NCBI GenBank assembly: GCA_018881555.1
Contig: JACAXG010000092.1
Coordinates: 1,779,981 to 1,843,980 of the forward strand
From: Amblyornis subalaris
Lineage: Eukaryota; Chordata; Aves; Passeriformes; Ptilonorhynchidae
Reading direction: 5' to 3'
Length of the DNA: 64,000 nucleotides
The first letter of the stretch is position 1, and every line of letters begins with the position of its first letter. The notes beneath the pieces are model-generated. The model saw only the letters and a program-made list of their open reading frames with translations, ran no database searches and was not told where the DNA came from. The translations under genes and the position numbers were made by a program. This document shows, piece after piece, positions 1 to 9,687 of the stretch.

Positions 1-1974
1 ATAGTGTTCTGACATTTATATGCATTTGTTTTTATTCTACATAGAAACTTCACTTCTGTTCTCTTTATGACGTGAAAAATAACTTACAATCTGAGTCAAG
101 CTTTGACATACAACCCCTTTTACATTTCATTACGACTACCAAGTTATAAAAAATCATAAAAAGCTTCAGATTAATCAAACTTTTGTAGTTAAAAGGTTAA
201 CTATGTTCTTCTGATTTAAAGAGCAAAATGTGAGTCATTTTACTGGAACCAAGAATTTCATTTTACAGATGGTATAAATTGGTACTGTGCCATTGCTTCC
301 TTACTATCATTCAACTTACTGCATTCAACCTGTTTTTACATTTAAATTTCAGTGAAACTACATCATAGAAATAGGGGAACTAGTTAAAAGAGCAAGGAAA
401 CTGTTATCAGGATTGTCTTTCAAACAGTTAACACATCAATGTTTCATGTGTCTTACACCACTCCTCTGAAACCTTCTCTTCGATACATAGAAAAAGCTGT
501 TGGAGATTACCTACTTATTGCACACTCATAAAATGTACTTCAATTTTATTTTTTTTTTTTCTGAAACAGATATTTTCATGTAATGCACATTCACTAATAT
601 CCTCTTCTGAATTTTAACAAAGATTTGATCCCTCTATTTTCCTTGATGCAGGGATTATTGTGTCCTAGGAGTATTAATTTATTCATAAACTATAAAGAAG
701 AGACTTCATTTTCTTCACTCATCTGGGTGTCAAAATAAGGTTAAATGGTATCATTCTAAAAGGTGATGCAGAGCATTAACCAGTTTTTCTGAGAAAGCTT
801 TCCTGTGAGCAGTCTGGCCATTATCTTTTGGTTCTAAGCTAGCCTTGAGCATATAAGTGCATAAATGACAGTACAAAAGCCTTCTATTTCCTTTTAGAGC
901 TACTGGACTAAGTGTTTTGTTTTCGTTTTTTTTTAGAAAGACAGCCCTTAAAAATCAAAAGCAACTATCCATAAGAGGTAAACAAATTCTTTTTGAATCT
1001 TTCAGAGCAACAAGGTTGTTGGTATAGATTTGCCTAATAATTTTGAATTTATTCAAGATATAGTTGAAGAGGTAATAGCATAAAACTTTTCCTACCTGAA
1101 ATAGCAGAAGTGAGGGGAGAAGGTAACTGTTAACATATTTTTTCATACCAGATACTAGCTTGTATGCTCTTCTAATAAAATCTAGTAAAAAAGAATTATG
1201 TTTTCCTCTCATTATCTGAAATAATTCTGTTAATTTTTTCTTCAGTTTAGGAATCAAAAGATACTTTAAAGATCTAACTGCTCCTTACCAACTGCATGCT
1301 TCTTCCTTAGCAATGGCATTTTTAGGTTTCTTTTCTTATTTCTCCATTTCTATGAACAGTGGGAAAACATCATTGATATTAAATAATGAACAAGATGGTC
1401 ATTTTCTGGGCTTGGATTGGTTTTTGTTTGTTTTTAAGGGGTGTAATGAGAGACTATATATTTAATTTACCATGGAACTCAGTGAAATATTTTCAGGAAT
1501 TTCAACTTTTTGCAGTTTATCCAGCCTTAAATCCCCCATCTTAAATTTACAGTAAGATCCTTCTGAAATACCTAACATTCAAAATTCCATTGCCAGGAAA
1601 AAACGTGAAGAAGCAACTTTCAGAAATCAGTGATTCCTGAGTTATCCACTAAATGGTGTTTCAGATGCCTTTGGCATTGAGACAAGTTGTATAAACACAT
1701 GGAAATAGATTTAAAACAGTATGAGACTACTCGTGTTTAAGAAAAATGTCATCATACATATTGCTTCAGATGACATTATTATTATAAAGCTTATACTAAT
1801 TTAGGCCAACTAGTATTGAAAGGTGATTCAAGATTTATAATTGTGCTGTATCCAGTAAGACATTCATATAGATCCTTGAGAAATGGCCTGATATTGATTT
1901 TCTTTTTATCTCTTAAACAGTTTCAAGGCCAGATGTTAATTCTAGGAGAACTACAAGCCAGTCAGTATCACCAC
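1..1974. other. AT-rich noncoding stretch, no gene recognised
   Basis: The stretch is AT-rich with scattered T-runs (for example near 548-560) and no recognisable repeat family. The only notable open frame is 100 codons on the minus strand (955-1257). It is rich in Lys, Leu, Ile and Tyr, as expected of chance translation of AT-rich DNA, and has no domain I recognise. I see no promoter, CpG cluster or RNA gene. Confidence 0.6.
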
Positions 1975-2362
1975 TTCATATGGTTGGTTATTGCCTAGCT
2001 CTCTAAGCTGTTGAGGTCTCTCTGCAGGGCCTCCCTGCCCTCGAGGGAGTCAACAGCTCTTTCCAGTTTTGTATCATCTGCAAACTTGCTTAGTATCCCT
2101 TCCAGTCCTGCATCCAAGTCATTTATGAAGACGTTGAAGAGCACAGGGCTGAAGATGGAGCCCTGAGGAACCCCACTACTGACAGAACATCAGTCTGATG
2201 CCCCCCCATTCATTGTAACCCTTTGTGCCCAACCTGTGAGCCAGTTGCTCACCCATCACATGATGTGTTTATCCACCTGTGTGCTGGACATTGTGTCCAG
2301 AAGGGTACTGGGAGAGACATTATGAAATGTTTTACTGAAATCCAAAAAGAATACATCAACAG
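1975..2362 (-). mobile_element. CR1 LINE fragment, internal piece of reverse transcriptase region
   Basis: Read on the minus strand this matches the avian CR1 open reading frame 2 region: the stretch that in better copies encodes the GVPQGS and FADD boxes of reverse transcriptase. It closely parallels the better copy at 53856-54879; both share phrases such as cttgctta(g/c)tatcccttcc and agatggagccctg. It is truncated at both ends and lacks the CR1 3' tail. The boundary with the next element falls around 2360-2372 and cannot be placed to the base. Being without a tail, it was either cut by a later event or is the inverted part of a compound insertion. It codes for nothing intact. Confidence 0.85.
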
Positions 2363-2748
2363 AGACTTCCTTGTCTCTAAACCGAACAGACATGGAATTG
2401 ATGGCTGGACCAACCAGTAGATAAGAAATTGGCTGGATGACTATACCTAAAAAGTTGCAGTCAACTGCTCGATGTCTAAGTGGAGACCAGTGACAATTTT
2501 TGTTCCCTCAGGGACACGGACAGTGGGATTAAGGAAGAAACTCTTTACTGTGAGGGTGGTGAGACACTGGAAGAAGTTACCCAGAGAAGCTGTGGATAGC
2601 TCATCCCTGGAAGTGTTCAAGGACAGGTTGAATGAGGCTTTGAGTAACCTGGTCTAGTGGAAGGTTCCCTGTATGAGGCAGCAGGGTTGGAACTAGATGA
2701 TCTATAAGTTCCCTTCCAACCCCAACCACTTTATAATTCTATGATTCT
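2363..2748 (+). mobile_element. CR1 LINE fragment with internal deletions, 3' end present
   Basis: On the plus strand this is a CR1 copy that starts inside the reverse transcriptase region (ccttgtctctaaaccgaac) and ends with the characteristic tail attctatgattctt at about 2736-2749. Two internal jumps are visible. At about 2510-2517 the text passes from the GVPQGS-coding region to gacacggacagtggg. At about 2530 it jumps from there to the 3' part beginning aggaagaaactctttactg. It meets the minus-strand CR1 on its left head to head. The wording in the shared region differs between the two copies, so they look like different CR1 subfamilies and separate insertions. Confidence 0.85.
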
Positions 2749-3782
2749 TCTACATTCATGAATGTATTCTCTTCAGAAACAGGAAAACTGCTACATAGGA
2801 GCTGGAGGTATCATATAGTCAGCTTTAGCTGAGAGATTTGGGGGGATGGAGAAAAGCATTGATAATTATGTCACTGTTTTTAATTATTATAAATACCTTC
2901 TTTATGTAGCAAGCTAATGCTTTCTAGGAAAAAAAGCTTCTTATTTATGATTTCAGTCTGTTTTGGAGAGTGATGGAGCAAGAACTGCACAGACACAGTC
3001 TTGTGCTTAGATTTTGAACGGATTTGCTGATTAACTTGAATAGTAACATTCTTCAAAAATGGAAGCAATACAGTCGACCTAGGTGGGATAAAAAAATCTC
3101 ATGTAAAGCAAATGGATATGATCCACAGAAAAGTGACAGGAAAATTCAATGTATTTAGTTCTCATTATAGGGAAGGACAATTTCATCATCATCTTTGTAG
3201 CCTATGTAGGCTATTTTTGCCTTGCACAGTTCAGCATTACTTCACTACACAGATGTTCATTTTATGCAACAAGTTTGGTGGCAGTCAGTCAGGATTAGCG
3301 ATAAGCAAACAATATGCACTAGCACAGAAAATGTTTTTTCACTGAGAACTCACTTGAAAACATCCAACCACTCTATACCCAAAGATCTGCAAATAGCATG
3401 TTTGTGTGCACACAAGGCAATAGCACAGATTCTTGCAATAGCACAGATTTTTGCAATAGCACACAAGCACAGATTTGCCTATGTAATGATACAGTCTTCA
3501 TATCCAGTGGTTTTACTGTGCTTAATTTACAAGTGCTTTTGGTGTATACTTAATTATTGTTCCCAACAGTATTACAAATATAACAAGCAAAGTCTCCTGA
3601 GTCCTGTTACAAACAAGAAGTCTGTTACTTAAAGATCTCTAAGAATAAGACTTGTTCCAGGGGTTTGAGGCCTTTGTATAATTCTCTGAGAGCATTCTGC
3701 TGTGTATCTACTAACTGGATCTGCTTCTACTTTCCATCTTAGTCTTGGGAGAAATCAGTATGTGCACGGGGTTGTAGGTGAG
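2749..3782. other. Noncoding stretch between CR1 pair and LTR
   Basis: Mostly AT-rich single-copy sequence. It contains the 18 bp minisatellite listed separately. Open frames of 77 and 136 codons run through the minisatellite on the plus strand and have no recognisable domains. No regulatory signal stands out. Confidence 0.55.
3417..3476. repeat. Minisatellite, about three copies of an 18 bp unit
   Basis: The unit gcaatagcacagattctt occurs at 3417-3434 and, with one change, at 3435-3452. A third, longer and degenerate copy runs to 3476. Translated, it gives an Ile-Ala-rich repeat, but there is no sign that it is translated in life. Confidence 0.85.
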
Positions 3783-4594
3783 TGTGGTGGGTTGACCTTG
3801 GGTACTCACTCATACCGCTATCCAGACTGTCTGGCAAGCAAGTGTTTAAACGAAAAATTCATACTAACCAAAGTTCTACGAAATTGTGCTGAGTAGACCG
3901 TGGCCAGGTGACAGATCCCCATCCAGCTGCTCTCTGGCTTTCATTCCTACCCAGGATAGGGAGGAAAGAAGATGAAAGTTTGTGGGACAAGATAAAGACA
4001 ATTACCATCGTGGACAAAGCAGACACAAGTTTGGGAAAATTAATTTGTTTCTAGTTAAAAACAGAGTTGGACAGTGGGAAAAGAGTGAAAAATGTTCCCT
4101 CCATCCCCCCTTCTTCCTAGGCTCACCTTCACTGTTTCATTCCACACTCCCCGGCTTGTGCAAGGGGGTGGGGAATGGGGGCCTGCGCTCAGCCTGCAGA
4201 TCCTTCCTCCTCACACTTTTCCCTGCTCCAACCTGAACATTCCCAGGGGCCGCAGGGAAATCTCTGCCCCGCCGGGGTCTCTCCCAGGCCGCAGGGCCAT
4301 CCTTGCCGAGTCTCTCCTGCCCTCCGTCCCTGCTCCCGCTCTCCCCTCGGGGCTCGCAGGGCTGTTTCTCGCTCGGTTCCCCTCCCGCAGCCCCAGCTGC
4401 CGGGCAGCGTTTTGCCCTCCCTTGCCCGGGCTTTCCTTTCCCCGGGGCTCTGGCCCGCCCGCCCGTGCCTGAGGGGCTCAGCCGGGCCCTGCGCTGGGGC
4501 CGCTGGAGCCGCTGGCACCGCCTGGGCCCGGCCGCGGCAGCCCCGGCACAGCCCCCGTGCTGCCGCCGCCGCCGGGGCATCTGCGCCCCGTACA
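3783..4594 (-). mobile_element. Solo LTR of an avian endogenous retrovirus, CpG-rich
   Basis: The element lies on the minus strand. In plus orientation it opens with tgtggtgggttgacc and ends with gccccgtaca, the TG...CA ends expected of an LTR. The 3900-4225 part, with gtgggacaagataaagaca and a purine/pyrimidine-rich block, matches in order the reverse of the LTR at 21610-22716, so the two are related. The 4250-4594 part is very GC-rich, with 35 CpG dinucleotides by my count. The flanks gtgag (3778-3782) and gtaag (4595-4599) could be a 5 bp target-site duplication with one mismatch, as expected for ERVL-type insertions. No internal retroviral genes adjoin it. Long open frames here (225 codons minus, 183 codons plus) follow from the GC-rich composition and are not genes. 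Confidence 0.75.
3798..3892. other. 95 bp insert inside the LTR, origin unknown
   Basis: The LTR fragment at 53729 reads straight from its first 15 bases into a ggccatggcc segment and then gatccccaccc. Here the same two parts are separated by 95 bases. The insert is flanked by gttgacc (3791-3797) and gtagacc (3893-3899), a 7 bp direct repeat with one mismatch. I see no inverted ends, no poly-A and no similarity to the other elements in the window. Confidence 0.45.
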
Positions 4595-6521
4595 GTAAGT
4601 ACGTAGCAAATTGCCTTTGTTTACCTTTTAAAAATAAGTATTTAAAAGTGTATGGATATTTTGCCTCACTGTGTTGCATATGTGTACCTTTCGCTGTGGA
4701 ATATTTGCCTGAATGGAAAGAGCTGAGGACCCTTTGGCTGACAGCTGTACTCCGTATCCCTGTGCCACACCAGCTTACTGAAACTGTAGCAGCTTTGAAT
4801 GCAAAAAGCTCCAAGCACAGAGCTAGCCTTCTGCAGTATATTCATACTTGGTGATACAGTACAGATGAAACAAAAATTTTGAAGATTAACAGCAATTCAT
4901 GGGGAATTACCTCTAGAGCTCATGATCTGTTGTGTAGGCTCAAGTCTAACAGGTTCCACAAAGCACTGTGGAAACTATTAGAAAACTGCCATGAGGTGAG
5001 CCGTAGTTTCTTGATAATACTTACCAGAAAGAATTCAGGTCACGAGCTTTCATTGATTTCTTTCCATGTAGCTTGAAACATATTATGAATTTTGATGTAC
5101 TTATTTAGAAGGGAGATATTGTTATTAACATACAGGGTTAGCGGAATTAGTGAGCTTAATAAAGCGTAAATGTTTCCAGAAGCTAGCTGTTCCTAAGTCC
5201 TCTCAAACTACACTCTTGTCTTAGAAAAACTGAGAAAAAAACTGAGAAGCACTATTGACAAATTCAATTTTAAAAAAAAAAAAGGAGAAAAGGAGTTTCC
5301 TGTACAAAATACCAAATGTGTATGGACTCTGTAGAATAAACATTATTTTCAATAAATGTTTGTTTAAGCAGCATAACATTTCATGCTTTCATTGCAAAAA
5401 GCCTACGCTTGGCAAACTTTCAAAAAATATTTTGAACTTTAATAGAAACAAGTGTGCTAGTGAAGTTTTAATAAGCAAAAAGATATTGGAGGTTAAGATA
5501 AGAGGGTAGTATGTTTTTCACTAAGATCAGTGCCTCATTTTTTCAATTAAAAAAAATTCCATAAATGTTTCATGTAGTTTATTACTGTATCAGTTGTTTT
5601 GTCTTGTCTCATGTATTTTAAATGTCACTGAGACTAATACAGAACCTTGACCTTACATTGTGGTTGAGGCTGAATGCTATGGTTCCATACAGTTCCAAAA
5701 AAAGTAATTAGCTTTATAACATGCAGGTAGTGAATATTTGTTCTTTAAAATTTAGTTCATTCTGGGATTCTCTTGGGAATGCCTCCATAACAAAAGTCAT
5801 GGTCTTCAATTTGAGGTCTTTGTGACAGTCACAGTCCTCTGGATTAAAGCTGTGTGGGGCAGTGTATGGCCAAGTTAACTGTAAAAAAAGAAAAAAATTA
5901 TGTAGACAGCTGTGTCTGTCTAAAGCAGATTTTGCTCCAAAAGAAATATCTCTATGAAACGCTGTAGTTGATAACATCAGAAGTCCGTCAAGACCCTTGT
6001 CAGTTCTCCACTGTAAAGAACTTTTAGCTCCTGTTTAGTTAAGGTCTACCAAGAAGAGTACGTAGCTGGATGAGTTCTCCTGCAATACCAGATGAATCTT
6101 TTGTGGGTCCATTCCATGTCTTCTAGTCCCCTCTGGCTCTGTGTAACTACCAACTGCTTAATTCCTGCTAAAATGTTAAATGTAGAAGAGAGTGTCAGAG
6201 CCTGCTGGTATTTGAGACAATTGTGAGATACTTGTGGGATGGATGACAAATACTTTATTTTTGTCAGATGGGAAATAGTTCTCAGGGGCCTTGTATCCCA
6301 GACTTTAAAGCACACTTTTTCTTTTATTATGACAAAAATGGAAGTTGCTTACCTGTTTTGTGATTTTTTTATTCTCTGCCTTTCAGGACTTGTGTCTCTA
6401 CCAAGCACACAAAGATTATATGAGCAGGGAGAAAATGATTTTTTCACCTCATGGCTGCACAAATACTTGCATTGGCATAAGTGAAGAGGCAGTTTAAAAT
6501 GTGGACTTAGGGTATTCCACT
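4595..6521. other. Noncoding stretch between two LTRs
   Basis: AT-rich, apparently single-copy sequence with an A-run near 5271-5284. Short open frames (up to 89 codons) carry no recognisable motif. I see nothing functional. Confidence 0.55.
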
Positions 6522-7093
6522 TGTTTTGGCTGGGATAGAGTTAAATTTGTTCATAGTAACTTGTATGGGGCTATGTCTTGCTGAAAATGGTGTTGATCAC
6601 TCACTAGTTGATAACTCTCTGGTTTTGTTACTGCTGAGCAGTGCTTACACAGCACCAAGGCCTTTTCTGCTCCTCAGATTGCCCTGCTGGCAGGTTGGCT
6701 GGGGGTGCAAGGAGAGCTGGGAGGGGACATGGTTGGGACAGGTAACCCCAGCTGACCTAAAGGATGTCATGCTCAGCTTATAAAATTGTGGGGAAGGTTG
6801 GGGGCTGGGCAGTGCTCAGGAACTAGCTGGGCATTGGTCGGTTGGTGGTAACCCATTATCTTCATTTCCATCACTTTCTTGGGTTTTATTTTCCTCTCTT
6901 TGGAATCTTTTTCCTGTTTTCCTTATTTTTTTTTAATATTTATTTATAATTATTAAGCTGTTTTTTTATTTCAACTCATGAATGTTCCTAATTTTATCCT
7001 TCTGATTCTCTCCCCCATCCCACCTGGGGGTGAAGTGGGACAGTGACTGAGGGGCTTTGTGGTGCTTAGTTGCCATCTGTAGCTAAACCACGA
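6522..7093 (+). mobile_element. Solo LTR of an avian endogenous retrovirus
   Basis: The element begins tgttttggctgggatagag and ends gctaaaccacga. These are variants of the ends shared with the LTRs at 32735 and 43566 on the plus strand and 36835 on the minus strand. A TATA-like box (ttataaaa, 6778-6785) sits in the expected place after the ggatgtcatgctcag motif. The downstream part holds a T-rich block and the tcaactcatgaatg segment. No second LTR or internal genes follow, so this is a solo LTR. The exact left edge is uncertain by about ten bases and I found no convincing target-site duplication. Confidence 0.85.
6778..6785 (+). promoter_or_regulatory. TATA-like box of the LTR
   Basis: The sequence ttataaaa lies just after the conserved ggatgtcatgctcag segment of the LTR, where related LTRs carry their RNA polymerase II TATA box. 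Whether it is still active cannot be told from sequence. Confidence 0.5.
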
Positions 7094-9432
7094 AAGGTGA
7101 TTTAACAAATATATGAAACTCTGGCTTTCTTGTTGCCAGATGCATTTTCAAGGATGATTTAGTCTTCCTGGATTCAGAAGTCCTTTGAGATTAAAATGCA
7201 ATTTCAAAAATACACTGTAGCTGTGGTCAAATTCTTTGCAACCAGATTGTTTGGGGTTTTAAATCAGTACTGCTCATATCAACTCAGTTAAGTCAGTTTT
7301 AGTTTCCCACAAGAAAAAACATGATTGATCACAATATGTACTTTGGTTGCTGGTCTAGTCCCAAGCAGGCAAAAGAGCTAATGCAACAGTGGATATTTTT
7401 CTGTTTCATATGTGGATGTTTGAGTCAACTTCTGTTAATTCCAGGTGTTGCTCAGATTTTTTGAGCTGTTAAATTTATTGCCTGGACAGTGTCAGTGGAA
7501 CTGATTAAAATGTATGAAGCACTGTGCTGTTCAAAGTAAAATATCTGAACATAAGAAATGAAAATAATAAAGAGTTGGAGGATGTTGCTGGAGATTTTTT
7601 GAGACATATGTAACTGAAAAAAACAATTCCTGTGTACTGAAAAAAAAAAAAACAAACACAAAAAACCAGCCTCCCAACAAATTTACTTTGGGGCAGTTAT
7701 CACATAAGTATATTTTAAAATGCAGATATATATAACCACTGGAATTTTGGAAAAGATGCCTGTCTGCCTCAGTGACAAAATACATTTGACTATATACAGA
7801 GGACCAGATTTTATTAATGGCTGTATTTCAAACAAAATATGTGATTACAGACAATTTTATGTTTAATTATATGTCCCTCACTTCATTAATATAACAGCTA
7901 CCATTCCTTGTTGACAAGATTAATAACAAAATTTAGAAAGAAGCTGAGCGTGATCACAGTTTTGAAAATTTTAATTTGGAGTGGCTTTAGCCATCATTCT
8001 GGTCTTTTGAAAACAGAGAAATTTCAGCTGCTTTCACTTGCTTTGTTAGATATGTGAATTATCACCACGAATGACAAATATTCCACGGTGATCTAACTAG
8101 AACATGAGATACTTCAATACAGATGATCTAATTTTCCGTTTCGTCTTGGCTTGATGAATTCAAACAGGTTCACTGCTGCCCTCTTGGCCTTGTAAGAGCT
8201 GGGTCTTTCGGTTCTGCAATGCATTTTTCAGTTACAGATCACTACAAATATCAACTCTCTTATCAACTACATGATAACAGTAATAATTAAAAAAGAGCAA
8301 ACACGCAATAATAAAGAAATGCTAAAAGTGAGAAGTATCCTTCTGTAAATGTTGTCTTTAAATTCCTCAGTTTACTTTTCACTGTAAAATCTGTGATCAA
8401 ATATTTTTTTCATTTTATCTAGTGGTTTTTATTATATGTTGAATGTTAGACATTTCAGTGAAGTCCGTATGTTTTCTTTCACCCAAACTGTCTGAAATTC
8501 AATCTATTGATATAAATTAGTTGCATAGTTGCATGATATTGAAAGTGAATCCACATATGCAGTGCAAAAACTTAATACCTCTGAAAAGAAAATACCTCTG
8601 AAGACTACTGCCTCAGGCAAAGGCTTCATGGTACCAGAAACAGAACTGTCTTCACACATTTAGACCACAGCCTTGTGTTTTCTTCCCATATCTACTATAA
8701 ATTACTAAGGACTGAACTTTATTCTGACCCTATTATTAGCCGCATTTTTTGGGCAGCATGTGAATGCAGGTATAGATTTGCTCAAGGATAATCAATTAGT
8801 ATATCATAAATGAGTCCTTTCTAGATTACATACAATGAAATCTTAGAAGAAGGTAGGAAGAATCATGGTGAAATGCTGTTAGGTGTTTACTATGATGGAG
8901 GACAGTGATAGTTCACCTCTTGTCTTGTTAATTTCAAATGTGGTTTTCTGACAATACAGAGTTGACTTGCAGGCAGTATTCAAATACAAGTGGAGTACTC
9001 TGTAGAGGGGCACGGAATTTTATTAGCGGAAGTTTTTATTAAATAATCTAACAAAGGAGCTGAAAATTCACGAAACACAGTAACAAACATAAAGTAACAA
9101 CCTCCTGCCTGAAAACCTGTATTTTTAAATACAAGTAATTTTTTAATAATTTCTGGGAAGTGCCTCATGATGGCAAGCGTGACACAGCTGACACAACAGC
9201 ACTCACTTTACCAGTACTTTCCATTACATTGCTCCAAAGAGAATCTAAAGATAAGAGATAACTTCAGTTTTTAAACTGATGTTTTTCCTCACCAAGTATA
9301 TTCATGGAGATTAATATTTATCTTTTCACCAGCTACATCTTAGATTGTGAAGAATTAAATGGTATATATCAAATTTTAGAAAATTAAATGTCCTAAGTTG
9401 TAACTGCTTATTATTGTATGATGTAAAACTAG
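7094..9432. other. AT-rich noncoding stretch
   Basis: Single-copy-looking AT-rich DNA with an A-run at about 7640-7651. Open frames of 60-84 codons on the minus strand are rich in Phe and Ser, as expected for AT-rich reverse-strand translation. No domain, RNA gene or repeat family is recognised. Confidence 0.55.
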
Positions 9433-9687
9433 AATGTAGGGAAATGGCCTCAAGCTGCACCAGTGGAGGTTCAGGCTGGGTTCTAGGAAAGAATTGTTCA
9501 TTGAAAGAGTGGTCAGTCATTGGAACAGGCTCCCCAAGGGAAGGGGTGGAATCACCATCTCTAGAAGTGTTCAAAAAACGAGTAGATGTGGTACTTCATG
9601 ATACAGTTTAGTGGTCAGGGTGGTACTCAGTCGAAGGTTGGACTTGATGATCTTGGAGGTCTTTTCCAGCACTGATGATTCTATGAA
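9433..9687 (+). mobile_element. CR1 LINE, 5'-truncated 3' end
   Basis: This is the last ~255 bp of a CR1 copy. It starts within the end of the reading frame (aggaaagaattgttcattg) and ends with gatgatcttggaggtctttt and gattctatgaattt. The wording (caaaaaacgagtagatgtgg, ggtggtactcagtcgaaggt) marks a different CR1 subfamily from the copies at 2363 and 42195. It is severely 5'-truncated, as most CR1 insertions are, and codes for nothing. Confidence 0.9.

Noticed and set aside
955..1257. 100-codon minus-strand frame rich in Lys, Leu and Tyr
   Set aside because: Composition reflects AT-rich DNA and there is no recognisable motif.
4137..4814. 225-codon minus-strand and 183-codon plus-strand open frames
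   Set aside because: They lie mostly in the GC-rich LTR, where stop codons are rare; the peptides are Arg-, Pro- and Gly-rich with no domain, and long frames occur in several phases at once.
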